From Streptomyces cathayae (GTDB lineage Bacteria > Actinomycetota > Actinomycetes > Streptomycetales > Streptomycetaceae), in assembly GCF_029760955.1 (NCBI RefSeq), contig NZ_CP121682.1, positions 2,232,001 to 2,296,000 on the forward strand: DNA of 64,000 bases. Direction: 5' to 3'. The notes beneath the pieces were generated by a model. That model saw only the letters and a list, made by a program, of their open reading frames with translations, searched no databases and was not told the origin of the DNA. The position numbers and the translations under genes are program-made. Numbering within the stretch: the first letter of the stretch is position 1; each line of letters opens with the position of its first letter. This document shows, piece after piece, positions 1 through 9,980 of this stretch.

Positions 1-245
1 TCAACGGCGAACGCGATCACGTCCACCTGCTCGTGCACTACCCGCCCAAGGTCGCCGTCTCCCGGCTCGTAGGCTCCCTCAAGGGCGTCTCCGCCCGGCG
101 CCTGCGGCAGGAGTTCCCCGGCCACATCCGCACGTACCTGTGGGGTGAGCACTTCTGGTCGCCGTCCTACTTCGCCGCCTCGTGCGGGGGCGCCCCGCTC
201 ACTGTCATCAAGGAGTACATCGAGAACCAGAAACGTCCCGGCTGA
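1..245 (+). mobile_element. tnpA: IS200/IS605 family transposase TnpA, 3' part (5' end outside window)
   Basis: Only the C-terminal ~80 residues are in the window; the reading frame is open from base 3 and the N-terminus lies to the left. The HUH motif is visible as HVHLLV (bases 18-35). A Tyr in the C-terminal helix (KEYIENQ) sits where Y1 transposases carry the nucleophilic tyrosine. The family cuts and joins single-stranded DNA at subterminal hairpins. The first in-frame ATG, at base 33, lies inside the HUH motif and cannot be the true start. Whether the full gene is intact cannot be told from here. Confidence 0.85.
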
Positions 246-330
246 GGTCAATAGTGCAGACCCGTGCACTCGTGCGGGTCAGAGCAGTGTCAGGAAGCGC
301 TTCCCCCCGGGCGTGAACGCCCCGGGGTTC
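246..330 (+). mobile_element. Probable right end of the IS200/IS605 element, with hairpins
   Basis: Directly after the transposase stop there is an imperfect hairpin at about 259-280 (GACCC ... GGGTC) and a strong one at about 303-327 (CCCCGGGCG, TGAA loop, CGCCCCGGGG, one bulged C). IS200/IS605 ends are recognised as subterminal hairpins rather than inverted repeats, so position and shape fit. No tnpB lies between tnpA and these hairpins. The exact tip of the element cannot be fixed without an empty site. Confidence 0.5.
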
Positions 331-596
331 CGCGCTAGATCATGCTGAAGACACCACCTCTGTGCAACGTGTTCGCAGGACGGGCCTGCCGGTGTGCCAG
401 TGGTGGCGATTAGGCTGGGACCGGACGCGACGCCAGAACCCGTGGGCCGGACGTCGGCGTCCAGGGGGGCCGGTGGGTCGGACGACCGTGATCGGACGAA
501 ATCGCAGCGCCCCAAAACGCCCTCGAACAAGTCTGGATGACGAGAAATGGTCGCCTCAGCACGGCGTGAGGGTGTTCGACCACACCAGGAGGAACT
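331..596. other. Intergenic region between the IS end and the MinD-like gene
   Basis: No convincing gene is seen. It must hold the promoter of the downstream ATPase gene. A clear ribosome binding site AGGAGG (587-592) stands four bases before the GTG start at 597. No sure -10/-35 pair was found. Confidence 0.5.
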
Positions 597-3479
597 GTGA
601 GCAGCGATCGGGACGGGACGCGCGGGGGCTGGGCCACACCCGGCGATGACCAGCCCGACGCGGAGTCCTCCGTCGAGGCGACGGGCGAGTTCACCATCGA
701 CTACGCGCCGCCGGCCTGGTACACGCAGAATGCTTCGGAGGGGTCGGGGTCTGGGAGTTTCGGGCCGGGGGCCGATTCTTCGTCCCCTTCACCCCCTTCG
801 CCTTCTTCGTCTCCCTCGTCTCCGCCGCCCGCTCCCGCGCCGGGGGTTCCGTTCACACCGCCGGCTCCGCCGTCCGAGGGGCCGGTCGGCGTGCCCAGGC
901 TTCCGGCGGGGAGCGGTTTCGAGCCGCAGCAGCCTTCGGAAGGGAACGAGCGGGGCGAGGCACCCGTGCCCGCTCCCCCGTCCGTGCCCGAGCCGGAGCC
1001 CGACTCCGGTAACGGCGACCTCGAGAGCGGTGCCACCATCCGGTTCTCCCCCGCCGCCCTGAAGCGGGAGATCCCGGAGCCCGAGTCCGAGACCGCACCC
1101 GAGGCGGAGGCGGAGGCGACCCCGAAGCCGGATGCGCGGCCGGAGTCGGCCGAGGCTCAAGACGGGAACGATGACGTCGAGGTCCCCGAGGTCGCTGACG
1201 GTCTTGAGGACGAGGACATCGCCGGCGTCTCCGGAACGTCCGCGGAGGACGGTCAGGACGACGCGGACGACTCCGAGGGCTCCGAAGGCCCCGAAGACGT
1301 TGCCGCCGTGGCCGAGGCGGATGCGCCCGCACCCGGGGACGTCAAGCCGGTGGTGGGTGACGCGCCGGAGGGCGGCGTGGCCGGTTCTGACGGTGCGGAC
1401 GACGGCCCGGAACCCCCAGACGGCGCAGACAGCACAGACGGCACAGACAGCGCACCTCAGGATGCCGTTCCGGCCTCCTCCGGCCCTCCGGCTCCGGCCA
1501 CCTGGACTCCCCCGGCGCCGCCGGTGGCGCCGCCCCCTCCGTACCCCGCCGCCCCTGCGCCCGCGAGCCAGTGGCCCGCGCAGCCGCCGCAGGCCCCCGC
1601 GGCGGCACCGGTGCAGCCGATGGACGCGCAAGTACCCGCGCAGCAGCCGCCGTTCCAGCCGCAGGCTCCGCAGCCCGCGCCCGCCGCCTGGAACGCGCCG
1701 GACGGGCCGACGCCACCGCAGCACCAGGCGCCGGTCCCGCCCGCTCCGCAGGCCGGATACGGTTTCCCCCAGCCGGGCGTTCCCGGTCCCGGCGCCCCCG
1801 CCGGTTACGGGTTCCCGCCCGCCGGTCCCGGGCCGGCCGCCCCGACTCCCCCGGCCCAGCCGGGCGGTTACGGCTTCCCGCAGCAACCGCCTGCGCAGCA
1901 GCCCGTACCGCCGCAGGCGCAGCCCCAGCAGCCCCTGCCGCCGCAGCCTCAGCAACCGCAGGCCCCCCAGCAGGGGTTCCCCCTCCAGCAGCCCCAGCCC
2001 CAGTCCCAGCCCCCGCACGCCGGTCAGCCGCCGCAGCCGCCCGTCGACCCCCGCATCGGGGCCGCCTGGCCGCAGCCGATCCAGCACGACCAGCGGCAGC
2101 AGACCAACCCCGGTGCCGCGCCGCTCGGTTACACCGCGGCCGTGGAACTGTCCTCGGACCGGCTGCTCAACAGCAAGAAGCAGAAGGCGAAGAGCAGTCG
2201 GCCGGCCGCGGGCGGGTCGCGTTTCAAACTGGGCGGAAAGAAGGAGGAGGCCGAGCGGCAGCGGAAGCTGGAGCTGATCCGTACACCGGTGCTGTCCTGC
2301 TACCGGATCGCCGTGATCAGCCTCAAGGGCGGTGTCGGCAAGACGACCACGACCACCGCGCTCGGCGCCACCCTCGCCAGTGAGCGGCAGGACAAGATCC
2401 TCGCGATCGACGCCAACCCGGACGCCGGCACGCTCGGCCGCCGGGTGCGGCGGGAGACCGGGGCCACCATCCGTGACCTGGTGCAGGCGATCCCCCACCT
2501 CAACTCGTACATGGACATCCGGCGGTTCACCTCCCAGGCCCCCTCCGGTCTGGAGATCATCGCCAACGACGTCGACCCTGCCGTCTCGACGACCTTCAAC
2601 GACGAGGACTACCGGCGGGCCATCGACGTGCTGGGCAAGCAGTACCCGGTCATCCTCACCGACTCCGGTACGGGTCTGCTCTACAGCGCCATGCGCGGGG
2701 TACTGGACCTGGCCGATCAGCTCATCATCATCTCGACGCCGTCCGTGGACGGCGCGAGCAGCGCCAGCACGACGCTGGACTGGCTGTCGGCCCACGGGTA
2801 CGCGGATCTCGTCTCGCGGTCGCTCACGGTCATCTCGGGTGTGCGCGAGACCGGAAAGATGATCAAGGTCGACGACATCGTGTCGCACTTCCAGACCCGT
2901 TGCCGGGGTGTGATCGTCGTACCGTTCGACGAGCATCTGGCCGCCGGTGCGGAGGTCGATCTCGACATGATGCGGCCGAAGGTGCGGGAGGCGTACTTCA
3001 ACCTCGCGTCGCTGGTCGCCGAGGACTTCGTCCGGCACCAGCAGTCGCACGGCCTGTGGACCTCCGACGGCAACCCGCCGCCGGTCGCCGCCCCGCCGCT
3101 GCCGGGGCAGTACGTCCCGGGGCAGTACGCCCCGGGTCAGCACATGCCGGGACAGCCGTACCCCGGACAGCCGGGCCCGTACCCCCAGCAGCCGCAGCCC
3201 GGCCAGCCGTACGCTCCTCCCGGCCACCCCGGCCACCCCGGCCACCCCGGTCAGCCCCACCCGCAGCAGGGCCAGGGCCACCCCCAGCCCCCCGCACCGC
3301 CCGGCCCGGCATACCCGCCGCAGGCCGCTCCCGGCCAGCCGTACCCCCAGCCCGGCTACGGCTATCCGTACCCGGGCCCGCCCGGCCACCCGGAGCAGCA
3401 CGGCGGGGGGCAGGCACCACCCCCGCAGGCACCGCCTCCGCAGGCACCGCCTCCGCAGGCACCGCCCCCACAGCAGTAG
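597..3479 (+). CDS. Proline-rich MinD/ParA-type ATPase (EspI-like)
   Basis: The protein has 960 residues. Residues ~55-500 are a long low-complexity stretch, first acidic (Glu/Asp/Pro) then Pro/Gln/Ala-rich. It is followed by a deviant Walker A motif KGGVGKT (577-583) and a SIMIBI/MinD-type ATPase domain to about residue 820. The tail is again Pro/Gln/Gly-rich and ends in QAPPP repeats. MinD-type ATPases work as membrane- or polymer-associated switches. A Pro-rich N-terminus on a MinD-like domain is the layout of mycobacterial EspI, linked to ESX type VII secretion. A similar gene borders the ESX locus in streptomycetes (recalled, not checked). Start GTG with AGGAGG four bases before. Function otherwise inferred. 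Confidence 0.85.
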   Translation: MSSDRDGTRGGWATPGDDQPDAESSVEATGEFTIDYAPPAWYTQNASEGSGSGSFGPGADSSSPSPPSPSSSPSSPPPAPAPGVPFTPPAPPSEGPVGVPRLPAGSGFEPQQPSEGNERGEAPVPAPPSVPEPEPDSGNGDLESGATIRFSPAALKREIPEPESETAPEAEAEATPKPDARPESAEAQDGNDDVEVPEVADGLEDEDIAGVSGTSAEDGQDDADDSEGSEGPEDVAAVAEADAPAPGDVKPVVGDAPEGGVAGSDGADDGPEPPDGADSTDGTDSAPQDAVPASSGPPAPATWTPPAPPVAPPPPYPAAPAPASQWPAQPPQAPAAAPVQPMDAQVPAQQPPFQPQAPQPAPAAWNAPDGPTPPQHQAPVPPAPQAGYGFPQPGVPGPGAPAGYGFPPAGPGPAAPTPPAQPGGYGFPQQPPAQQPVPPQAQPQQPLPPQPQQPQAPQQGFPLQQPQPQSQPPHAGQPPQPPVDPRIGAAWPQPIQHDQRQQTNPGAAPLGYTAAVELSSDRLLNSKKQKAKSSRPAAGGSRFKLGGKKEEAERQRKLELIRTPVLSCYRIAVISLKGGVGKTTTTTALGATLASERQDKILAIDANPDAGTLGRRVRRETGATIRDLVQAIPHLNSYMDIRRFTSQAPSGLEIIANDVDPAVSTTFNDEDYRRAIDVLGKQYPVILTDSGTGLLYSAMRGVLDLADQLIIISTPSVDGASSASTTLDWLSAHGYADLVSRSLTVISGVRETGKMIKVDDIVSHFQTRCRGVIVVPFDEHLAAGAEVDLDMMRPKVREAYFNLASLVAEDFVRHQQSHGLWTSDGNPPPVAAPPLPGQYVPGQYAPGQHMPGQPYPGQPGPYPQQPQPGQPYAPPGHPGHPGHPGQPHPQQGQGHPQPPAPPGPAYPPQAAPGQPYPQPGYGYPYPGPPGHPEQHGGGQAPPPQAPPPQAPPPQAPPPQQ
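3411..3470 (+). repeat. 15-bp tandem repeat x4 (QAPPP repeats) at the 3' end of the MinD-like gene
   Basis: Four near-identical 15-bp units begin at 3411, 3426, 3441 and 3456. Each encodes Gln-Ala-Pro-Pro-Pro. Differences are almost all in the third codon base. Whole units keep frame, so tail length could vary between strains. Confidence 0.8.
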
Positions 3480-3491
3480 GGAATGTCACCC

Positions 3492-3517
3492 GATCGGCCC
3501 CTTTCGAGGGGCCGATC
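3492..3517 (+). terminator. Hairpin terminator after the MinD-like gene
   Basis: Perfect 11-bp stem (3492-3502 with 3507-3517) around a TTCG loop, 12 bases after the stop codon, followed by a short CCGTTT. It separates this gene from the ABC importer operon. Confidence 0.8.
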
Positions 3518-3774
3518 CCGTTTCCGGCCCGCACCCTTCACACACGGATGCGGGATCTCCCGTATTCGGGGTGCGGCACAGCGTCAGCCGCTGGCCAGGG
3601 GCGCTTCAGTGGTCTCGACCAATGGGTGCGCAGCACTCGCCAATTCATTGTTTTCGCAGGCCACATGGGGTGTGCGTGCCGTTGACTCCCGCCGGACACC
3701 GCTGATAGACACTCACCACTCACCTGATCAGCCAGTCCTACCCGTGCGAGTGATGACGCGAGGTCAGCGACCCT

Positions 3775-5688
3775 ATGGACACGAACGATCAGTACGGCGG
3801 TCAGCACGAGACCGGACGTCCGGGCACCGGACCACGGTCCGGACCACGGCCGGGCAGCGGCGTTCCGCGTCGAATCCGGCTCGCCACGGCGGCCGGTGCG
3901 GCCGCGCTCGCCCTCACCGCCGGGCTCGCGACCCCGCTCGACCCGGCGCCGCGGCAGGCCCGGGCGGCCGACGGCGGGAAGCAGACGCTGACCGTCGCGG
4001 TGGCGCAGAGCGTCGACTCGCTCAGCCCGTTCCTCGCGGTGCGGCTGCTCAGTACGAGCATTCACCGGCTCACCTACGAGTATCTGACCAACTACGACCC
4101 CGAGGACAACCGGGTCGTCCCGGGGCTGGCCACCGAGTGGAAGTCGTCCCCGGACAAGTTGACCTGGACGTACACCATCCGCTCCGACTCGAAGTGGTCG
4201 GACGGACAGCAGGCCACCGCCGAGGACGCGGCGTGGACGTTCAACACGATGATGACCGACGAGGGCGCGGCCACGGCCAACGGCAGCTTCGTCGCCAACT
4301 TCGAGGAGGTCACCGCGCCGAGCCCGACCGAGCTGGTCATCCGGCTGAAGAAGCCGCAGGCCACCATGACGGCGCTGGACGTGCCGATCGTGCCCCGGCA
4401 CGTGTGGGAGAAGGTCGACGACTTCTCGAAGTTCAACAACGACAAGGACTTCCCGATCGTCGGCAACGGGCCGTTCGTCCTCACCGACCACAAGCCCGAC
4501 AGCTATGTGCGGCTGGTGCCCAACAAGGACTTCTGGCGAGGGGCGCCGAAGTTCGACGAGCTGCTCTTCCGGTACTACAAGGACCAGGACGCGGCGGTGT
4601 CCGCGCTGCGCAAGGGTGAGGTGTCGTTCGTCGCCGGGTCGCCGTCCCTGACGCCGGCGCAGGCGGCCTCGCTCCAGAACGAGAAGAACATCAAGGTCAA
4701 CGACGCGCCCGGCCGCCGCTTCTACGCCCTCGCCACCAATCCGGGCGCGAAGGCCAAGAACGGCGAGAAGATGGGGGACGGGCACCCTTCGCTGCTGGAC
4801 CAGCGGGTCCGCAACGCGCTGTTCCGGGCGGTGGACCGGAAGACCATCATCGACAAGGTGTTCCAGGGCCACGCGGAGCCGGGCGCGGGCTACATCCCGC
4901 CGCGGTACGGGCAGTACTTCTGGGAGCCGTCGGCCGACCAGGAGCTGGCGTACGACCCGGCGGAGGCGGCCCGGCTGCTCGATCAGGCGGGCTACGAGAA
5001 GAACGGTGACGGCAAGCGGGTCGGCAAGGACGGCAAGCCGCTGAACTACCGGGTCCTGTGCCACGCCACCGACCCGAACGACAAGGCCATCGGCAAGTAC
5101 CTCGAGGAGTGGTGGGGCGAGCTCGGCATCGGGATCACGCTCAGCTGTCTGGACAACGTGACCGATCCATGGCTCGCCGGCGAGTACGACCTGGCCTTCG
5201 ACGGCTGGTCGGTCAACCCCGACCCCGACTTCGTCCTGTCGATCCACACCTGCGGGGCGCTCCCGGCGACCCCGAAGGACACCGGTGCGACCGACAACTT
5301 CATCTGCGACAAGAAGTACGACGAGCTGTACGCCCGGCAGCTGGCCGAGTACGACCCCGCCGAACGGGCGAACATCGTCCGGCAGATGGAGTCACGGCTG
5401 TACGACCTCGGGTACATGAACGTCATGGCGTATCCGAACGCGGTCGAGGCGTACCGCACCGACCAGATCGAGTCGATCACCACGATGCCGAAGAAGGCCG
5501 GCAACCTCTACGGCCAGGACGGCTACTGGAGCTGGTGGTCCGCGGTGCCGGCGGGCTCCGGTGAGGCATCCGGGGACGGGTCGTCGACGGGGGTGGTCGT
5601 CGGGATCGCCGCGGGTGCCGTCGTCCTCGTCGGACTGGGGGTGTTCGTGGCGATGCGGCGGCGGGCCACCGCCGAGGACCGCGAGTAG
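3775..5688 (+). CDS. ABC transporter substrate-binding protein, family 5 (peptide/oligopeptide type), C-terminally anchored
   Basis: The protein has 637 residues. A long n-region with RR at 32-33 precedes a hydrophobic segment (~36-52) and a likely signal-peptidase I site near residue 64 (QARA/AD). The SBP_bac_5 fold follows, opening with the usual segment on sequence similarity to Dpp/Opp proteins (VAQSVDSLSPF). The C-terminus carries a single hydrophobic helix (~604-626) ending in Arg residues. There is no lipobox Cys, so the protein is probably held by this C-terminal helix. It delivers peptide-like or other solutes to the two permeases encoded next. First gene of a five-gene operon; the ligand is unknown. 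The start ATG has only a weak upstream SD. Confidence 0.9.
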   Translation: MDTNDQYGGQHETGRPGTGPRSGPRPGSGVPRRIRLATAAGAAALALTAGLATPLDPAPRQARAADGGKQTLTVAVAQSVDSLSPFLAVRLLSTSIHRLTYEYLTNYDPEDNRVVPGLATEWKSSPDKLTWTYTIRSDSKWSDGQQATAEDAAWTFNTMMTDEGAATANGSFVANFEEVTAPSPTELVIRLKKPQATMTALDVPIVPRHVWEKVDDFSKFNNDKDFPIVGNGPFVLTDHKPDSYVRLVPNKDFWRGAPKFDELLFRYYKDQDAAVSALRKGEVSFVAGSPSLTPAQAASLQNEKNIKVNDAPGRRFYALATNPGAKAKNGEKMGDGHPSLLDQRVRNALFRAVDRKTIIDKVFQGHAEPGAGYIPPRYGQYFWEPSADQELAYDPAEAARLLDQAGYEKNGDGKRVGKDGKPLNYRVLCHATDPNDKAIGKYLEEWWGELGIGITLSCLDNVTDPWLAGEYDLAFDGWSVNPDPDFVLSIHTCGALPATPKDTGATDNFICDKKYDELYARQLAEYDPAERANIVRQMESRLYDLGYMNVMAYPNAVEAYRTDQIESITTMPKKAGNLYGQDGYWSWWSAVPAGSGEASGDGSSTGVVVGIAAGAVVLVGLGVFVAMRRRATAEDRE

Positions 5689-5706
5689 GGCGGGCGACGG
5701 GTACTC

Positions 5707-6780
5707 ATGACCGCCGACGCGACATCCGCTCCGGTCGAGGGCACGCGGACCGCCGGTCCGGCGAAGGACGGACCGGCGGCCCGCGGGCCGCGCGCCCGCA
5801 CCACCACCGCGTATCTGCGGTACGTGGCGGGCAAGGTGGCCGGCGCGGCCGTGTCCCTCCTGGCCGTCCTCGTCACCAGTTTCTTCCTCTTCCGGCTGAT
5901 CCCCGGCGACCCGGTGAAGTTCATGACCGGCGGCCGTCAGGTCTCGGCCGAACAGCTGGCCGCCTACCGAAGGGAGTTCGGGCTGGACCTGCCCTTGTGG
6001 CAGCAGTTCACCGACTACTGCGGCAAGGCGCTCACCGGGGATCTGGGAACCTCGTACCAGTTCAACGCACCGGTGATGGACAAGGTCACCGAGGCGTTGC
6101 CGAACACGCTGCTGCTCACCGGTACCGCCTTCGTCCTCTACACGGCGCTCGGCGTCGTGCTCGGCACCCGGTCGGCGTGGCGGCACGGACGGCTCGGGGA
6201 CCGGGTCCACACGGGGCTGGCTCTGACGCTGTACTCCATCCCGTCCTTCTGGCTCGGGCTGCTGCTGATCATCACGCTGTCGGTGGGCGTCGGCCCGGTT
6301 CCGGGGCTGTTCCCCACCGGCGGCATGGAGTCGGGCGGTGAGGAGGGCTTCGCCCGGGTCCTGGACGTGGCGCACCACCTGGTGCTGCCGGTGCTGACGC
6401 TGGTCGCGGTGGAGTACGGGCAGACGCTGCTGGTGACCCGGTCGGCGCTGCTGGACGAGATGGGCAGCGACTATCTGACCACCGCGCGCGCCAAGGGGCT
6501 GCGTGACGACCTCGTACGGCGCAGGCACGCGGTGCCCAACGCGCTGCTGCCGACGGTGACGCTGATCTTCATCAACCTCGGCCGGACGGTGGCCGGGGTG
6601 ATCCTGGTGGAGACGGTGTTCTCCTGGCCGGGGCTCGGCGGGCTGTTCTACCAGGCGCTGAGCGTGCCCGATCTACCGCTGGTGCAGGGGCTGTTCCTCG
6701 TGTTCGCCGCCGCGGTGATCGTGATGAACACGCTGGCCGATCTGATCTATCCGCTGCTCGACCCCCGGGTGGGCCGATGA
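5707..6780 (+). CDS. ABC transporter permease, DppB type
   Basis: The protein has 357 residues. A hydrophilic ~40-residue N-terminal extension precedes the first membrane helix and the DppB/OppB-type signature (FFLFRLIPGDPVKFM). The binding-protein-dependent transport domain with about six helices follows. The EAA loop that contacts the ATPases is seen around TTARAKGLRDDLVRRRHAVPNAL. It forms the inner-membrane channel with the next permease. It starts 18 bases after the binding-protein gene and overlaps the next gene by ATGA (6777-6780), so translation is probably coupled. Confidence 0.92.
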   Translation: MTADATSAPVEGTRTAGPAKDGPAARGPRARTTTAYLRYVAGKVAGAAVSLLAVLVTSFFLFRLIPGDPVKFMTGGRQVSAEQLAAYRREFGLDLPLWQQFTDYCGKALTGDLGTSYQFNAPVMDKVTEALPNTLLLTGTAFVLYTALGVVLGTRSAWRHGRLGDRVHTGLALTLYSIPSFWLGLLLIITLSVGVGPVPGLFPTGGMESGGEEGFARVLDVAHHLVLPVLTLVAVEYGQTLLVTRSALLDEMGSDYLTTARAKGLRDDLVRRRHAVPNALLPTVTLIFINLGRTVAGVILVETVFSWPGLGGLFYQALSVPDLPLVQGLFLVFAAAVIVMNTLADLIYPLLDPRVGR

Positions 6781-7814
6781 CGACCGACAACGACACGACA
6801 GGGAAACCGACCGCTCCCGGCGTCCCGGCCGACGACGGGACGCCCCCGGCCCCGGACACGCTCGCGGCCGCCCCTGCCACGCTCGCGGCCACCCCGGCCG
6901 CGGCGGGGAAGGAACCGGCGGCCACGGGCCCGCGCGCGCTCGCGTGGCGGCGGCGCCGGGACTCGGCCGCACGCTTCTGGCGGCAGTACCGCACCCACCG
7001 GGCCGGTGTCTTCGGCCTGGCGGCGCTCCTGCTCTTCGCCCTGCTCGCGCTGGCCGCTCCCCTGCTGGTCGGCTCCGACGTGGACAACGTGACGGACGCT
7101 CCGGGCAGCCCGATGGAGAGCCCGAGCACGGAGTTCCCCTTCGGCACCGACCAGTTCGGGCGGAACCTGCTCGGTCTGGTGATCTGGGGGGCGCGGGTGT
7201 CCCTGCTGGTGGGGCTGCTCGCCGCCGTGCTGTCGGTGGCGATCGGCACCCTGATCGGCGTGACGGCGGGGCATTTCCGGGGCTGGTACGCGACGGTGAT
7301 GATGCGCGTCACCGACTGGTTCCTGGTGATGCCCACCCTGGTGCTGGCGATCGCGCTGGCCACCGTGATGTCCCGCTCGCTGGTCACCGTCGTGGTGGCG
7401 ATCGGGGTGACCACCTGGCCGACGACGGCCCGGCTGGTGCGCGCGCAGACCCTGGCGGTGGAGACCCGGCCGTACATCGAACGCGCGCGGGCGCTGGGCG
7501 GCGGGCACTGGCACGTGATGTCGCGCCATGTGCTGCCCAACGTGATGCCGCTGGTGCTGGCCCAGACGACCCTGATCATCTCCGCGGCGATCCTCGCCGA
7601 GGCGACCCTGGCGTTCCTGGGGCTCGGCGATCCGACGGTGGTGTCGTGGGGCGGGCTGCTGCAGGACGCGCGGGAGGCGGGCGCGGTCAGCGCCGGCCGC
7701 TGGTGGTACCTGGTGCCGCCGGGCATCGCCATCGCCGTGGTGGCGCTGGCCTTCACACTCTGCGGGCGTGCCGTGGAGTCCGTCCTCAACCCCAGGCTGG
7801 GGGTGTCCCGTTGA
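6777..7814 (+). CDS. ABC transporter permease, DppC type
   Basis: The protein has 345 residues. A Pro/Ala-rich cytoplasmic N-terminus of ~65 residues is followed by the OppC_N helix and the permease domain. The DppC-type segment PFGTDQFGRNLLGLVIWG and the EAA loop (ERARALGGG ... RHVLPNVMP) are visible. It partners the DppB-type permease in the membrane. The start overlaps the preceding stop by four bases. The stop TGA shares bases with the TTG start of the first ATPase gene. Confidence 0.92.
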   Translation: MTTDNDTTGKPTAPGVPADDGTPPAPDTLAAAPATLAATPAAAGKEPAATGPRALAWRRRRDSAARFWRQYRTHRAGVFGLAALLLFALLALAAPLLVGSDVDNVTDAPGSPMESPSTEFPFGTDQFGRNLLGLVIWGARVSLLVGLLAAVLSVAIGTLIGVTAGHFRGWYATVMMRVTDWFLVMPTLVLAIALATVMSRSLVTVVVAIGVTTWPTTARLVRAQTLAVETRPYIERARALGGGHWHVMSRHVLPNVMPLVLAQTTLIISAAILAEATLAFLGLGDPTVVSWGGLLQDAREAGAVSAGRWWYLVPPGIAIAVVALAFTLCGRAVESVLNPRLGVSR

Positions 7815-8923
7815 GCCTGCTCGACGTCAGGGACCTGACGGTGACGTACGCGGGCGGAGCCGCCGCGGTGCGCGGGGTGGACCTGCGTCTGGAGGCCGGC
7901 CGGAAGCTGGGCATCGCCGGGGAGTCGGGCTGCGGCAAGTCCACGCTCGCGCTCGCGCTGCTGCGGCTGCTGCCGGCCGGGACGCGGACCGGTGGGCAGA
8001 TCCTGCTGGACGGCGAGGACGTCCTGACCATGAAGTGGGGCCGGGTACGGGCGGTCCGCTGGGCCGGGGCCTCGATCGTGTTCCAGGGAGCGATGCACTC
8101 CCTCAACCCCGTCCACCGCATCGGCGACCAGATCGCCGAGCCGATCCTGCTGCACCGCAGGGCGACCCCGGCCGGGGCGCGGAGGAAGGCCGGTGAGCTG
8201 CTGGAGCACGTCGGTCTCCCGGCCGCCCGCGCGACGGACCACCCGCACGAGCTGTCCGGCGGGCAGCGCCAGCGCGTCATGATCGCGATGGCGCTGGCCT
8301 GCGATCCGCGGCTGATCATCGCGGACGAGCCGACCACCGCGCTCGACGTGATGATCCAGGCGCAGATCCTGCGGCTCATCGAGCAGCTGGTCGCGGATCA
8401 GGACGTGGGTCTGATCATGATCAGTCATGATCTGGCGGTCCTCGCCGACACCTGCGACCGGCTCGCGGTGATGTACGCGGGCCGGGTGGTGGAGGAGGGC
8501 CCGGCCGGACAGGTCCACGAGGCCGCCCGGCACCCCTACGCCCGTGCCCTGTCGGCGGCGTTCCCCCGGATCGGCGACCCGGCGTCACGCTTCGCACCGC
8601 GGGGGCTGGCGGGCGACCCGCCGGACCCCTTTGCGCTGCCGGCCGGGTGCGCCTTCCATCCGCGCTGCCCGGTGGCCCTGGAGTCCTGCGCGGTCGAGGA
8701 CCAGGCACTGCGGCCGGCGGGGCCGGGGCGGCGGGCGGCCTGTGTACGGGTCGCGGAGGACACCTCCGGGGACACACGGGCCCACGAGCCCGAACGACAC
8801 GGACCCGAACGGCAAGGACCCGGGGCTCACGTGCCCGAACCACAGGAATCCAGTCCGCAGGAACCCGGCCCGCGGGAACCCGGTCCGCGGTCCCTGGAGG
8901 AAGTGAGGCGTACCACCCCATGA
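7811..8923 (+). CDS. ABC transporter ATP-binding protein, DppD type
   Basis: The protein has 370 residues if it starts at TTG 7811. That start overlaps the permease stop and precedes the conserved [12 protein letters not shown] opening of the ATPase domain. Walker A is GESGCGKST (37-45), the signature is LSGGQRQRV, and Walker B runs into [13 protein letters not shown]. The oligopeptide/dipeptide C-terminal domain has Cys residues around [12 protein letters not shown], as in Opp/Dpp ATPases that bind an Fe-S cluster. The last ~60 residues are a Pro/Gly/Arg/Glu-rich tail ([14 protein letters not shown] and similar). It hydrolyses ATP to drive import together with the next gene product. Confidence 0.9.
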   Translation: MSLLDVRDLTVTYAGGAAAVRGVDLRLEAGRKLGIAGESGCGKSTLALALLRLLPAGTRTGGQILLDGEDVLTMKWGRVRAVRWAGASIVFQGAMHSLNPVHRIGDQIAEPILLHRRATPAGARRKAGELLEHVGLPAARATDHPHELSGGQRQRVMIAMALACDPRLIIADEPTTALDVMIQAQILRLIEQLVADQDVGLIMISHDLAVLADTCDRLAVMYAGRVVEEGPAGQVHEAARHPYARALSAAFPRIGDPASRFAPRGLAGDPPDPFALPAGCAFHPRCPVALESCAVEDQALRPAGPGRRAACVRVAEDTSGDTRAHEPERHGPERQGPGAHVPEPQESSPQEPGPREPGPRSLEEVRRTTP

Positions 8924-9954
8924 CGGCCTCCCCCACTGTCGTCCCCGGCTCCCCCGACTTCACCGGCACGCCGCCCCTGCTGAGCGCCCGGGGTGTCCAC
9001 GTCGTCTTCCCCGGCCGGAGCGGCGCCCCGCCCGCTCGCGCGGTGGACGGCGTCGATCTCGACATCCGGCCCGGTGAGATCGTCGCCCTGGTGGGTGAGT
9101 CGGGCTGCGGCAAGACGACACTGGCCCGTGCCCTGCTGGGCCTGGTCGAGCCGACCGCGGGGCGCGTCTCCTTCGACGGGCGGCCGCTGGACCGTTCCGG
9201 CCGCTCCCTCAAGGCGTACCGCAAGCGGGTCCAGCTGGTGCTGCAGGACCCGAGCGGTTCGCTCAACCCCCGGCACACGGTGTACGACGCGGTGGCCGAG
9301 GGGCTGCGCATCCACGGTCACCGCGGCGACGAGCGGGCGGCGGTCGCGGGGGCCCTGTCCCGGGCCGGGCTGCGGCCGCCGGAGCGCTTCTTCCTGCGGT
9401 ACCCGCACGAGCTGTCCGGCGGACAGCGTCAGCGGGTGGTGATCGCGGGTGCGCTGGTCCTGGAGCCCGAACTCCTCGTCGCCGACGAGCCGGTGGCCTC
9501 GCTGGACGCCTCCGTACGCGGCGAGATCCTGGCACTGCTGCTCCGGCTGCGCACCGAACTGGGCCTGTCCGCCCTGGTCGTCACGCACGACCTGGGACTG
9601 GCCTGGAACATCGCCGACCGGGTCGCGGTGATGTATCTCGGCCGGATCGTGGAGACCGGGGCGGTGGAGCAGGTGCTGACCGCGCCCCGGCACCCCTACA
9701 CCCGGGCCCTGCTGTCGGTGCTCCCGGAGGCGCCGGGCGACCCGGTGGTCCTCACCGGTGAGCCCCCGGACCCGGCCCGGATCCCCGACGGCTGCCGGTT
9801 CCACGCACGCTGCCAGATCCTGCTCGGCGGCGAGGCGGACCGGGCGGGCGTGGCAAACGCGTGCCGGACCCAGGACCTGGAGATCCTCGACGGCGGGGGC
9901 GACGGGGCGGGTGGCCAGGTGGCCTGCCACTGGGCCCGCGCGGGCGGAGTCTGA
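8920..9954 (+). CDS. ABC transporter ATP-binding protein, DppF type
   Basis: The protein has 344 residues. ATG 8920 overlaps the previous stop (ATGA), with GGAGG at 8896-8900 upstream. Walker A is GESGCGKTT (59-67), the signature LSGGQRQRV, and Walker [14 protein letters not shown]. The C-terminal oligopeptide/dipeptide domain ends in a Cys-containing segment (FHARC). It is the second ATPase of the importer, completing a binding protein-permease-permease-ATPase-ATPase operon. It ends 26 bases from the convergent ribF stop with no strong terminator between them. Confidence 0.92.
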   Translation: MTASPTVVPGSPDFTGTPPLLSARGVHVVFPGRSGAPPARAVDGVDLDIRPGEIVALVGESGCGKTTLARALLGLVEPTAGRVSFDGRPLDRSGRSLKAYRKRVQLVLQDPSGSLNPRHTVYDAVAEGLRIHGHRGDERAAVAGALSRAGLRPPERFFLRYPHELSGGQRQRVVIAGALVLEPELLVADEPVASLDASVRGEILALLLRLRTELGLSALVVTHDLGLAWNIADRVAVMYLGRIVETGAVEQVLTAPRHPYTRALLSVLPEAPGDPVVLTGEPPDPARIPDGCRFHARCQILLGGEADRAGVANACRTQDLEILDGGGDGAGGQVACHWARAGGV

Positions 9955-9980
9955 CCGAGGCCCGTGCCGCCCGGAGGGGG

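Noticed and set aside
789..3401. Very long minus-strand open frame opposite the MinD-like gene
   Set aside because: Arg/Leu/Gly-rich translation with no domain; it is the shadow of a G/C-rich gene. The plus strand has SD, Walker A and terminator.
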